A DNA stretch of 64,000 nt from Hyphomicrobiales bacterium. Its GTDB lineage: Bacteria; Pseudomonadota; Alphaproteobacteria; Rhizobiales; Rhizobiaceae. The notes under the pieces were generated by a model. The model was not told where the DNA came from and did not search any database. It was given only the letters and a program-made list of their open reading frames with translations. This document shows, in pieces, positions 26,729 to 35,031 of this stretch. Within the stretch, counting starts at the first letter, position 1. The number at the start of each line of letters is the position of its first letter. Location of the stretch: positions 186,001 through 250,000 of the forward strand of contig UCMW01000004.1 in assembly GCA_900473745.1 (NCBI GenBank), in the 5' to 3' direction. The translations under genes and the position numbers were made by a program.

Positions 26729-27637
26729 TCAGGCGTCTGGATCGCGTTCCAGCAGCCATTCCATGAACTGCTGCAGCGCCCGGCTCTGTGTGCGGTTCGC
26801 GGGTACGACCACGTAGTAGGCGCCGCTTGGCACCACGGATGCATGACCGAGCCGGATCAGCCGCTTTTGGTCGACGAGATCACGGACGAGCCGGTCCCAT
26901 CCCAGCGAGATACCCTGGCCGTTCAAGGCCGCATAGATCGCTTCCGTGTAGAAACTGCAGCGCATCCCCTTCAGTTTTCCTGTGTTGGAAAGCCCGAAGT
27001 TCGACAACCAGGCGTTCCAGCCGATCCACATCGGGTCATCGGCTTCATTGGAGATCAGCGGCTGGCGGATCAGGTCGGCCGGCGATATGTCGGCATTGAC
27101 GGTGTCGGCAAACTCGGGGCTGCAGACCGGAAAGACGTGGTCTTCGAACAGTTTCTCCGCCCGGCCGCCCGGCCATTGCCCATCGCCGAAACGGATCGCC
27201 ACGTCGACCTCCCCCTGATCGAGAGCCGGCATGGCATCCTGGCTGACGATGCGCAGCGTCGTCTCCGGGTGGCGGCGAGAAAACTCTGATATGCGGGGCA
27301 GCAGCCAGAAATGCGAGAAGGCGACCGTGGCCGAGATCGTCAACTCGTCGCCGCTTGTCTCCCGTCGCAATTCGGATGAGGCCTCGGCAATCAGGTTGAA
27401 GGCATTGCTGGCCGCAGCGGCGAGCGATCTGCCCTGTGCCGTCAGCGACACTTTTCGGTGCAGGCGGTTGAACAGCGGAAATCCGAAATCTTGCTCGAGC
27501 GCATGGATCTGTCGGCTGACCGCCGCCTGCGTGACCCCCAGTTCTTCGGCAGCCCGGGTGAAACTCGAAAGCCGGGCTGCCGCCTCAAAGGCGGTCAACG
27601 CGGTCATTGGGGGAAGCTGTCGTCTCAGGCTCTTCAT
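26729..27637 (-). CDS. LysR-family regulator (GcvA-like)
   Basis: A 302-residue LysR protein with the GcvA-group N-terminus RRQLPPMTALTAFEAAARLSSFTRAAEELGVTQAAVS (split over the helix-turn-helix at about 20-65) and a periplasmic-binding-like effector domain. It is divergent from the Rieske oxygenase gene, with 119 bases between start codons, so it is the likely direct regulator of that demethylase pair. Its effector is unknown; the substrate or product of the oxygenase is a reasonable guess. Confidence 0.9.
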   Translation of the reverse strand: MKSLRRQLPPMTALTAFEAAARLSSFTRAAEELGVTQAAVSRQIHALEQDFGFPLFNRLHRKVSLTAQGRSLAAAASNAFNLIAEASSELRRETSGDELTISATVAFSHFWLLPRISEFSRRHPETTLRIVSQDAMPALDQGEVDVAIRFGDGQWPGGRAEKLFEDHVFPVCSPEFADTVNADISPADLIRQPLISNEADDPMWIGWNAWLSNFGLSNTGKLKGMRCSFYTEAIYAALNGQGISLGWDRLVRDLVDQKRLIRLGHASVVPSGAYYVVVPANRTQSRALQQFMEWLLERDPDA

Positions 27638-27756
27638 GGGACCTCGCTGAAGTCAACTTTTCCATAACCTGATGTAATGTCAAGCCTCCCGATTTGTGCA
27701 GTTGAAGACGCCGTCGTTCCTGCCAAGATCGCCGGATTGTCAGATAAGGGTGCGTT

Positions 27757-29010
27757 ATGCTCAACCGGTTCGCTTCCTCCATTTCCGCACTGCTCGATGC
27801 GCGCGCAAACGGCCATTCGCTGCCCGCGGATCTCTACACGCGCGAAGATGTTTTCGAGGCCGATCTCGACGTCTTCTTCATGCGGCACTGGATCTATGTC
27901 GGTCTCGAATGCGAAGTGCCGGAAGCAGGCGATGCAGTCGTGATCGACATCGGCAAGATCAGCGTGATCCTTCTGCGCGACGATGAGAATGAAATCCGCG
28001 TGGTTCGCAATGTCTGTCGCCATCGCGGTTCCCGCCTTCTCGATGCAGGGCCGACCGTCGTGTCGAAGTTGGTCTGTCCCTATCACCAGTGGACCTACGA
28101 ACTGGACGGCGCGCTCTCCTACGCTCCGCATATGGGCAAGGATTTCGACAAGAGCTGCCGCAGCCTGAAGCCAGTTCAATTCAAATCGATCGGAGGACTG
28201 ATCTACATCTGCCTCTCGGACAATCCGCCTGATGACATCCATCATCTGGAAGAGGCCATGCGCGAGCGTCTGGCGCCCTATGACCTCAGAAACACGAAGG
28301 TAGCACACCAGGTCGATGTCATCGAAGACGGTAACTGGAAGCTCACGATGGAGAACAATCGTGAGTGTTATCACTGTTCTGCCAATCACCCGGAACTCTG
28401 CGTTTCCTTCGTCGATCTCGATTTCGGTTTTGATCCCGAAAGCCTGAGCGCCGAGGATCGGGAACAGGCGGAGACGCATTTCGCCATGTATGCCGAGCGC
28501 ACAGCGGCCTGGGAAGCCGATGGGTTTCCATCTGCGACGATCGAGCGTGTCCGGGACTGCGAGACCAATTTCCGCACCCAGCGGCTGATCATCGCCGGCG
28601 CCGGCGAATCCCAGACCGAGGATGCGACAGCTGCCTCCTCCAAACTGCTCGGCACCATGACCCGCAAGGATCTGGGCGACACGCATCTGTGGGGTCACAA
28701 CAGCTGGAACCATTTCATGGGCGACCATGCAGTGACCTCTATGGTCATCCCGCTCTCGGCCGACAAGACGCTCGTGCGGACGAAATGGCTCGTGCACAAG
28801 GATGCGGTGGAAGGCGTGGATTACGATCTGCACAAGCTGACGCATGTCTGGATCGAAACCACCAACCAGGATTCCGAACTGGTTGCCCGTTCGCAGGCCG
28901 GCGTGGCGGACCCGGCCTATGAGCCGGGCGTCTATTCGACCTTCACCGAACGCGCCCTCGACGATTTCGCCACTTGGTATGTCGACCGGATGCGCGCACA
29001 TGGCTACTGA
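27757..29010 (+). CDS. Rieske oxygenase alpha subunit, quaternary-amine demethylase type (GbcA/Stc2-like)
   Basis: A 417-residue oxygenase. The Rieske [2Fe-2S] ligands are Cys87, His89, Cys107 and His110. The mononuclear iron motif is NRECYHCSANHPEL, with Glu203, His206 and His211, as in choline monooxygenase and glycine betaine demethylases. Such enzymes remove an N-methyl group from glycine betaine or stachydrine using O2 and electrons from a partner reductase, encoded 11 bases overlapping downstream. Which betaine is used cannot be decided from sequence. The next but one gene, an OYE-like demethylase, fits the following pathway step. Confidence 0.88.
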   Translation: MLNRFASSISALLDARANGHSLPADLYTREDVFEADLDVFFMRHWIYVGLECEVPEAGDAVVIDIGKISVILLRDDENEIRVVRNVCRHRGSRLLDAGPTVVSKLVCPYHQWTYELDGALSYAPHMGKDFDKSCRSLKPVQFKSIGGLIYICLSDNPPDDIHHLEEAMRERLAPYDLRNTKVAHQVDVIEDGNWKLTMENNRECYHCSANHPELCVSFVDLDFGFDPESLSAEDREQAETHFAMYAERTAAWEADGFPSATIERVRDCETNFRTQRLIIAGAGESQTEDATAASSKLLGTMTRKDLGDTHLWGHNSWNHFMGDHAVTSMVIPLSADKTLVRTKWLVHKDAVEGVDYDLHKLTHVWIETTNQDSELVARSQAGVADPAYEPGVYSTFTERALDDFATWYVDRMRAHGY

Positions 29011-30079
29011 TATCGCCGTGACATCTGAGCCGCGCACGTCCGATTGCTGGGATCCCGAGACCGACAACCGGCTGGTCTGCATCGACGTCCATGACGAGAC
29101 CCATGACGTCAAAAGCTTCACTCTGGCATCGCCTCAGGGAAAGAGGATTTCCTTCGAGGCGGGGCAATATTTCCTCTTCGAGCCTGAGATCGATGCGGAA
29201 GAAAACGGTCGCTGCTACAGCATCTCGTCATCGCCCCTGCGGACCAATGCGATCACGGTGACCGTCAAACGCGTGGCCGGTGGCAAGGTCTCGAACTGGC
29301 TGCACGACAACCTGAAGCCCGGAATGGAACTGCCGGCGTCCGGGCCGATGGGCAAGTTCAACCGCCCAAAAGCCGGAAAATACCTGATGCTGTCGGGCGG
29401 TTCCGGGATCACGCCCGTGATGGCGATGGTGCGGGAACTGGCGGACAAAGCCGAACCCGTCGACGTCTTCTTCCTTCATGCCGGCCGCTCGCCGCTCGAT
29501 CTTCTGTTTCGCGAGGAATTGTCGGTTCTGGCGCGGCGCATGAAGGGCCTGCGGTTGCTTTTTCTGCCGGAAGTGCTGACTGGCGATCCCTCCTGGCCAG
29601 GGCTCAACGGGCGCATTTCGAAGGCGCTTCTGTCACTCGTCGTGCCTGATATCGCCGCCCGAAACATCCTTTGCTGCGGACCGGCGCCATTCATGGCGGC
29701 GGCCCGGGCGATCAGCGCGGAACTCGGCGTCCCCCCGGAGCGCTATCTCGAGGAAAGCTTCGACGCCGCCGTGATCGAAGACCTTCCTGCTCCGTCAGAG
29801 GGGCAGGCGGTCGTCGCGACCTACAAGGTCCAGTTCGCCAAGCAGCAGAAGGTGCTGGAAGTCAGCGCAGAGCAGACGGTTCTCGCCTGCGCCAAGAAGA
29901 TGGGTGTGCGCCTTCCGTCCTCCTGCGCCAACGGGATCTGCGGCACCTGCAAGTCGAAGCTCGTCAGCGGTGCGGTCGACATGAAACACGAGGGCGGTAT
30001 CCGCCAGCGCGAGATCGACGCCGGCTTTTTCCTGCCCTGCTGCTCCCGGCCGCTGAGCGACCTCGTCATCGACCGGTAG
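29000..30079 (+). CDS. FAD/[2Fe-2S] oxidoreductase partner of the Rieske demethylase (GbcB-like)
   Basis: A 359-residue reductase. The N-terminal ferredoxin-reductase fold binds FAD (RCYSISSSPL at about 70-79) and NAD(P)H (GSGITPVMAMV, ILCCGPAPFM). The C-terminal plant-type ferredoxin domain has the cluster motif SSCANGICGTC with a fourth Cys in LPCCSRPL. It passes electrons from NAD(P)H to the Rieske oxygenase. ATG 29000 overlaps the oxygenase gene by 11 bases. A clear terminator follows at 30127. Confidence 0.9.
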   Translation: MATDIAVTSEPRTSDCWDPETDNRLVCIDVHDETHDVKSFTLASPQGKRISFEAGQYFLFEPEIDAEENGRCYSISSSPLRTNAITVTVKRVAGGKVSNWLHDNLKPGMELPASGPMGKFNRPKAGKYLMLSGGSGITPVMAMVRELADKAEPVDVFFLHAGRSPLDLLFREELSVLARRMKGLRLLFLPEVLTGDPSWPGLNGRISKALLSLVVPDIAARNILCCGPAPFMAAARAISAELGVPPERYLEESFDAAVIEDLPAPSEGQAVVATYKVQFAKQQKVLEVSAEQTVLACAKKMGVRLPSSCANGICGTCKSKLVSGAVDMKHEGGIRQREIDAGFFLPCCSRPLSDLVIDR

Positions 30080-30126
30080 CTGCCGAGTTCTCCTCCCCGG
30101 ACCGCGAAGCGCGAGTCCCAACTCAG

Positions 30127-30156
30127 AACGCCCGCGTTTCGCGGGCGTTTCTTTGT
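30127..30156 (+). terminator. Intrinsic terminator after the Rieske reductase gene
   Basis: A perfect 10-bp stem (30127-30136 with 30140-30149), a TTT loop and a T-rich tail (TTTCTTTG). It ends the rightward demethylase transcript before the convergent OYE gene. Confidence 0.9.
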
Positions 30157-30174
30157 CGGTAGACCTTCGAGAAT

Positions 30175-32211
30175 CTAGAGATCCTTCACCAGGCGCAAGG
30201 CGTCGTGAATGGCGGCATGGGTGTTGCGTGCGGAGATCGCATCGCCGATCCGGAAGAGCTGGAATGAACCTTCCTGATTGCGCAGGACACGCTGCGGCTG
30301 TCCGGCGATGAGATCGTCGTAGCAGACTTCACCTCCATTGGAGGAAAGCCCCTTCAACTCGAAATAGAGATCGTCGAGCGGGATTGTGCCATTGTTGATG
30401 ACGACCTGATCGATCAGACGGATCTGCTCGATGCCGCCGTAGTCGCTGCCCACCTTGGCCACCAATCCATTGCCCTGGCGTGCAACGGCTTCCAGTCGGA
30501 AGGTCACCGTGAAGGTCACATCCTTCTGCTGCAGCGAGCGCATGTAGGGCACAAGGTTCATGGCCATGACTTCGGGCGCGAAGGATCGATCCGGCGTCAT
30601 GATCTCCACCTTCGCGCCGGTCGCGGCGATGATCTCGGCCGCCTGCAGGCCGGAGTGGTCGCCGGCATCGTCGAAGATCAGCACGTTGGTTCCGGGCTTC
30701 ACGTCTCCGGAGATGATGTCCCAGGCGGAGACGACGAGGTCGTTGCCGTCCTCGAGCACTTCCGTATGCGCCATGCCGCCAGTGGCGATCACGACGACAT
30801 CCGGGGCCTCGGCAAGCACGGTGTCCGCATCCGCCCAGGTGTTGAAGCGGAAGGTGACGCCGAGTTTTTCACACTGCGCCATCCGCCAGTCGATGATGCT
30901 GATCATCTCGCGGCGGCGTGGGCTTTGCGCCGTCAGACGGATCTGGCCACCCGCCTTGTCGGCAGCCTCGAACACGACGACGTCGTGGCCGCGTTCACCG
31001 GCAACACGCGCGGCCTCCATGCCGGCAGGGCCCGTGCCGATCACCACGATCTTGCGACGCTTCTCAGCCTTCGGAATATCATGTGGCAGGGTCAGTTCCC
31101 GTCCGGTTGCCGCATTGTGGATGCAATAGGCGGCACCGCCCTGATAGATGCGGTCGAGACAGTAATTCGCGCCGACGCAGGGGCGAATGTCCTCCTCGCG
31201 CTTCTCCATGATCTTGCGGACGATATGGGGATCCGTCATATGCGCCCGCGTCATGCCGACCATGTCGATCTTGCCGGAGGCGATGGCGTGGCGGGCGGTC
31301 GCGACATCGGGGATCTTGGCCGCATGGAAGGTCGGGAAGTTGGTCGCGGCACGGATTTCTCCGGCGAAATCCAGATGCGGGGAATTGGCCATGCCCTGGA
31401 TCGGAATGAGGTCGGTCAGGCCGGCATCGGTATCGATATGTCCGCGCACGACGTTCAGGTAGTCGATCAGGCCGCTGTCGCGCAGAAGGCGGGAAATCTC
31501 CAGTCCCTCGGCCTTGCCGTTGCCCCGCTTCAACTGTTCGTCACCTGTATAGCGGACGCCGAGGATGAAATCCTCGCCCACCCGTTTTCGGATGGCCGAG
31601 AAGACGTCGAAACAGAACTTCATCCGGTTTTCCAGCGAGCCGCCATAGGGTGCGTCGAGCTCGTTGGTCAGCGGTGAAGCGAACTGGTCGATGAGGTGGC
31701 CATAGGCTTCCAGCTCGACGCCGTCCATGCCGCCGGCTTTCATGCGCTCGGCCGCATCGGCGAAATCCTTGATGATGCGTTCGATATCCCAGTCTTCGAT
31801 CTTCTTCGGATAGGCGCGGTGCGACGGCTCGCGCAGATGCGAGGGGGCCACAACCGGCAGCCAGTCGCCCTTGTCCCATCGCGTGCGCCGACCGAGATGG
31901 GTAAGCTGGATCATGATGGCCGAACCCGCCTCGTGCACCGCATCCGTCATCTCGCGGATCCACGGCACGATCTCGTCCTTGTAGGCGAGCAGGTTGTTGA
32001 AAACAGGAGGGCTGTCTTTCGCGACGGCTGCCGAGCCTGCCGTCATCGTCAGCGCCACGCCGCCTTTGGCGCGCTCCACGGTGTAGGCGCGGTAGCGCTC
32101 CTTCGGCATGCCGTCTTCCGGATAGGCCGGCTCGTGCGAGGTCACGATGATCCGGTTCTTCAACGTCAGATGCTTGAGCTGGAAAGGTTGCAGCAGGGGG
32201 TCGTTGGACAT
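30175..32211 (-). CDS. OYE-family FMN/FAD oxidoreductase, N-demethylase type (StcD/DgcA-like)
   Basis: A 678-residue protein of the trimethylamine dehydrogenase/dienoyl-CoA reductase class. An FMN TIM barrel spans residues 1-340, an iron-sulfur region lies near 345-363, and FAD/NAD Rossmann domains follow (VVIGTGPAGMEAARVA). Cluster cysteines are seen at 345, 351 and 363, but the position equal to the second cysteine (348) is Ala. It probably demethylates a methylated amine such as dimethylglycine or N-methylproline, the products of the neighbouring Rieske enzyme. ATG 32211 has GGAG six bases upstream. It is convergent to the Rieske operon and divergent from a TetR gene. Confidence 0.85.
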   Translation of the reverse strand: MSNDPLLQPFQLKHLTLKNRIIVTSHEPAYPEDGMPKERYRAYTVERAKGGVALTMTAGSAAVAKDSPPVFNNLLAYKDEIVPWIREMTDAVHEAGSAIMIQLTHLGRRTRWDKGDWLPVVAPSHLREPSHRAYPKKIEDWDIERIIKDFADAAERMKAGGMDGVELEAYGHLIDQFASPLTNELDAPYGGSLENRMKFCFDVFSAIRKRVGEDFILGVRYTGDEQLKRGNGKAEGLEISRLLRDSGLIDYLNVVRGHIDTDAGLTDLIPIQGMANSPHLDFAGEIRAATNFPTFHAAKIPDVATARHAIASGKIDMVGMTRAHMTDPHIVRKIMEKREEDIRPCVGANYCLDRIYQGGAAYCIHNAATGRELTLPHDIPKAEKRRKIVVIGTGPAGMEAARVAGERGHDVVVFEAADKAGGQIRLTAQSPRRREMISIIDWRMAQCEKLGVTFRFNTWADADTVLAEAPDVVVIATGGMAHTEVLEDGNDLVVSAWDIISGDVKPGTNVLIFDDAGDHSGLQAAEIIAATGAKVEIMTPDRSFAPEVMAMNLVPYMRSLQQKDVTFTVTFRLEAVARQGNGLVAKVGSDYGGIEQIRLIDQVVINNGTIPLDDLYFELKGLSSNGGEVCYDDLIAGQPQRVLRNQEGSFQLFRIGDAISARNTHAAIHDALRLVKDL

Positions 32212-32249
32212 GGCGCGCTCCAATCTGGGGAATGCCCGACATTAAGCGG

Positions 32250-32292
32250 AAATGTACATAACTGTCAATTTAGGTGACGTCGGTGTACATTT
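32250..32292. promoter_or_regulatory. Paired TGTACA palindromes between OYE and TetR genes
   Basis: A perfect 9-bp inverted repeat, AAATGTACA (32250-32258) and TGTACATTT (32284-32292), lies in the 130-bp divergent promoter region. Each arm contains the palindrome TGTACA, with centres 31 bases (about three helical turns) apart. It is a good candidate for the binding sites of the adjacent TetR protein. Confidence 0.6.
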
Positions 32293-32341
32293 GCCGGACT
32301 GCGCCGTTGCGAAGGCGACGTGGCTGCTCTAGGAGAGGGAC

Positions 32342-32965
32342 ATGGATGAGAATTCTGGTGACACGGGCTGGCGTGGATCAAGCGATGGATGGCTGGAAGC
32401 CGCCTATGAAGCCCTGCTCGAAGGAGGGGTCGATGCGGTCAAGATCCTACCCCTTGCCAAGCGCCTGAAGCTCTCTCGCACCAGTTTCTACTGGTTCTTC
32501 AAGGATCGTGAGGAGCTTCTGTCAGCCCTGATCGCGCGGTGGCGTGACAAGAATACGGGCAACCTCGTGCGCCGGACCGAGGCCTATGCCGAGAGCATTG
32601 CAGAGGCGACCCTCAACGTCTTCGACTGCTGGCTCGACACGTCGCTCTTCGACGCAAAATTCGAGTTTGCGATCCGGAGCTGGGCCTTGCAGTCCGAAGA
32701 TATCCTCAGCGAAGTCCAATCTGCCGACACCGCGCGCCTAGAGGCACTCGGTCGAATGTTCGAACGCTTCGGCCACGCGCCGGTGGCCGCTGACGTGAGG
32801 GCGAGAACGCTCTATCTCGTTCAGATCGGCTACATCTCGATGCAGACCGAGGAGGATCTCGATCTGCGTTTGAAGCGCATTCCAGAATATGTGGCGATCT
32901 TCACCGGCACGGAACCGGAGCAACGCGAGATCGACCGCTTCATGGCTCGCCACAAGCCGACCTGA
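32342..32965 (+). CDS. TetR-family transcriptional regulator
   Basis: A 207-residue TetR protein. The helix-turn-helix is around residues 20-60 (VKILPLAKRLKLSRTSFYWFFKDREELL). The C-terminal ligand domain is unassigned. A strong AGGAGAGGG ribosome site precedes ATG 32342. It is divergent from the OYE-like demethylase gene with twin TGTACA palindromes between them, and 91 bases upstream of an AllE-type cupin gene, so it may control both. Confidence 0.88.
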   Translation: MDENSGDTGWRGSSDGWLEAAYEALLEGGVDAVKILPLAKRLKLSRTSFYWFFKDREELLSALIARWRDKNTGNLVRRTEAYAESIAEATLNVFDCWLDTSLFDAKFEFAIRSWALQSEDILSEVQSADTARLEALGRMFERFGHAPVAADVRARTLYLVQIGYISMQTEEDLDLRLKRIPEYVAIFTGTEPEQREIDRFMARHKPT

Positions 32966-33056
32966 GCCCGATTGTCGGGAGAGATCAGTTTGACATCACG
33001 ACGCCGACGCCGCAGGAATGGGAGAATCGCAAGACAATTGAGACGTTGATCCCAGA

Positions 33057-33875
33057 ATGAGCAGCAATCGGTATTTTTCGCAGGTCGGTGGCCTTCCGCC
33101 GCAGACCCAGACCCTCTCCAGCAAGGCCGTCTTCAAGACAGCCTATGCGGTGATCCCGAAGACGGTGATGAGCGACATCGTCACCAGCGTCTTGCCGCAT
33201 TGGGACGATACCAGAGCCTGGATCATCGCGCGGCCGCTGAGCGGCTTTGCCGAGACCTTCGCCCAGTACATCATGGAAGTGAAGCCCGGTGGCGGCAGCG
33301 TCAGGCCTGAGCCGGATGCACGGGCCTCGGCGGCGATCTTCGTGGTCGAAGGCGAGGGCACGATGACCCATGACGGTCAGGATCATCCGTTGCGCACCGG
33401 CTCCTTCGCCTATCTGCCGGCCGGGGCGAAATGGGCTTTCCGCAATGACAGTGCTGCCCCGATCCGCTTTCACTGGGTCCGCAAAGCGTTCAAGGTCGTG
33501 GACGGGCTGGAACTGCCGCCAGCCATCTTTACCCATGAAGACGACTGCGAGATGCACGCCATGCCGGACACCGACGGCCGCTGGGCGACCACCCGCTTCA
33601 TCGATCCGTCCGACGTGCGCTACGACATGCACCTCAACATCGTCACCTTCCAGCCGGGCGCCATCATTCCCTTCATGGAAACGCACATCATGGAGCACGG
33701 GCTCTATGTATTGGAGGGAAAGGCCGTCTACCGGCTGAACGAGGACTGGGTGGAAGTCGAGGCCGGCGACTACATGTGGCTGCGCGCCTTCTGCCCCCAG
33801 GCCTGTTACGCCGGCGGCCCGGGACGCTTCCGCTATCTGCTCTACAAGGACGTCAACCGCCATCCGGATTTGTAA
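33057..33875 (+). CDS. (S)-ureidoglycine aminohydrolase-type bicupin (AllE-like)
   Basis: A 272-residue protein made of two cupin barrels. The start region FSQVGGLPPQTQTLSSKAVF and the C-terminal cupin with Mn-ligand candidates ETHIMEHGLYVLEGKAVY match AllE (YlbA). AllE releases ammonia from ureidoglycine in the allantoin pathway and acts in the cytosol. No other allantoin genes lie in the window; its neighbours are a TetR gene and a demethylase. No strong ribosome site is seen before ATG 33057. Family assignment is firm, pathway role less so. Confidence 0.87.
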   Translation: MSSNRYFSQVGGLPPQTQTLSSKAVFKTAYAVIPKTVMSDIVTSVLPHWDDTRAWIIARPLSGFAETFAQYIMEVKPGGGSVRPEPDARASAAIFVVEGEGTMTHDGQDHPLRTGSFAYLPAGAKWAFRNDSAAPIRFHWVRKAFKVVDGLELPPAIFTHEDDCEMHAMPDTDGRWATTRFIDPSDVRYDMHLNIVTFQPGAIIPFMETHIMEHGLYVLEGKAVYRLNEDWVEVEAGDYMWLRAFCPQACYAGGPGRFRYLLYKDVNRHPDL

Positions 33876-34150
33876 GGTGGACGGAGGCTTCCGGGATCCC
33901 GGTGGCCGTGATGCCTTCGCGCTGGAATGAGAACAGGATGACGGCGACTGGGAAGCAGGGGCCGACACGTGACTCCACCGTCAAACGGCCTGTTGCTTGA
34001 CGTTGCCGCCTGCCAAGGCCTCGGTACAACGCCACTCGAAAAACCCGCCTCGCGCGCCTGTAACATTCTGACTTGACGCAGGTCTAACCCGCAGAGAAAG
34101 CCGTGCCGACAATCGTCGGTCCATTGCCGTTCTTGAGGGGAGTTCAGGTC

Positions 34151-34351
34151 TTGCGAAAGCCGACATGTGTTGTTGTGACCGGTGCGGCCGGCAATCTCGG
34201 CCGTCCGACAGCGGGGAGACTTGCCAGTGAGGGCGTGAACCTTGTCTGCGTGGATCGAACGACCGAGGCTTTCGATGCCCTGGTTCAGTCGCTTCCCCCG
34301 GAGGCAAAGGTGCTGACGTTTGCCGGGGCTGACCTCGGCGATCCCAGCGCT
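34151..34351 (+). pseudogene. Truncated short-chain dehydrogenase (N-terminal remnant)
   Basis: A strong GGGGAG ribosome site at 34137-34142 precedes TTG 34151, which opens about 65 residues of a classic SDR start: a beta strand, the NAD-binding GAAGNLG motif, then a helix and a VCVDR second strand. After about 34351 the similarity to an SDR stops and the frame runs antisense into the 3' end of the TetR gene, ending at 34429. There is no catalytic YxxxK part. This looks like a gene cut by a deletion or rearrangement at the TetR junction. Coordinates of the break are approximate. The 275 bases between 33876 and 34150 hold nothing else recognisable. Confidence 0.6.
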
Positions 34352-34372
34352 GGTCCCTGCCAGCCCCGCGAT

Positions 34373-34921
34373 TTATCCGAGACAGGTGTCGATCCAGGCG
34401 CTTGTCTGGTCGAGGATCTCATCGGATAATTCAGGATCGTCGATCGCCCTGGCGAGGATGACGGCGCCGACCATGGCCGCCCAGCTTCCGATCGCCGCAC
34501 GGCGCTTGTCCGTTTCGCCCTTCTCCGGAAGCGCCCGTTCGATGCGCGCGATTTGGGAACGCAGTCCTTCTGTCATTGCGGCTTTTGCGGCGGGTGTCTG
34601 GTGGCGGATGGCGGCGGCGAGGCCCGCCGTCGGGCATCCATTGCCGGGATTATCCCGGTGACGAGGCGCCAGATAAGATCGGACAAACCCGCTGAAATCG
34701 CCGTCACCGACACTGTCTGCGGCAAGGGCATGCGCCAGAGTCTGGGCCACCAGATCGTCCTTTGAGGTGAAGTGTCCATAGAAGCCGCCATGGGTCAGAC
34801 CGGCGGCCTTCATCACTTCCGCGACGCTGACCGCGTCGAACCCCTTCTCCTTGAACAACCGGTTGGCGACGTCCAGGATTCGACGGCGGTTCTCCGCCAT
34901 CTGTTCTCGACTGACCTTCAT
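34373..34921 (-). CDS. TetR/AcrR-family transcriptional regulator
   Basis: A 182-residue TetR protein with a clear helix-turn-helix (residues 10-55, AVSVAEVMKAAGLTHGGFYGHFTSKDDL). The C-terminal region resembles the group with CPTAGLAAAI. ATG 34921, with GGAG nine bases upstream, is preferred over an in-frame ATG ten codons earlier. It is divergent from a run of two SDRs and an oxidoreductase, the usual arrangement for a local repressor. A perfect 14-bp palindrome lies 35 bases upstream. Confidence 0.9.
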   Translation of the reverse strand: MKVSREQMAENRRRILDVANRLFKEKGFDAVSVAEVMKAAGLTHGGFYGHFTSKDDLVAQTLAHALAADSVGDGDFSGFVRSYLAPRHRDNPGNGCPTAGLAAAIRHQTPAAKAAMTEGLRSQIARIERALPEKGETDKRRAAIGSWAAMVGAVILARAIDDPELSDEILDQTSAWIDTCLG

Positions 34922-34955
34922 TTCAAAATTCTCCGCAACACCCGTTGACATTTAC

Positions 34956-34969
34956 ATGATGGCCATCAT
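34956..34969. promoter_or_regulatory. 14-bp palindrome ATGATGGCCATCAT
   Basis: A perfect 14-bp palindrome lies between the divergent TetR and SDR genes; further ATGAT/ATCAT repeats follow up to about 35000. The size and place fit a TetR operator that would block both promoters. Confidence 0.6.
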
Positions 34970-35031
34970 ATTTAAGTCCAATCATGATGATGATCATGAA
35001 TATAGGATCAACAGCCGAAAAGAGCAATCCG

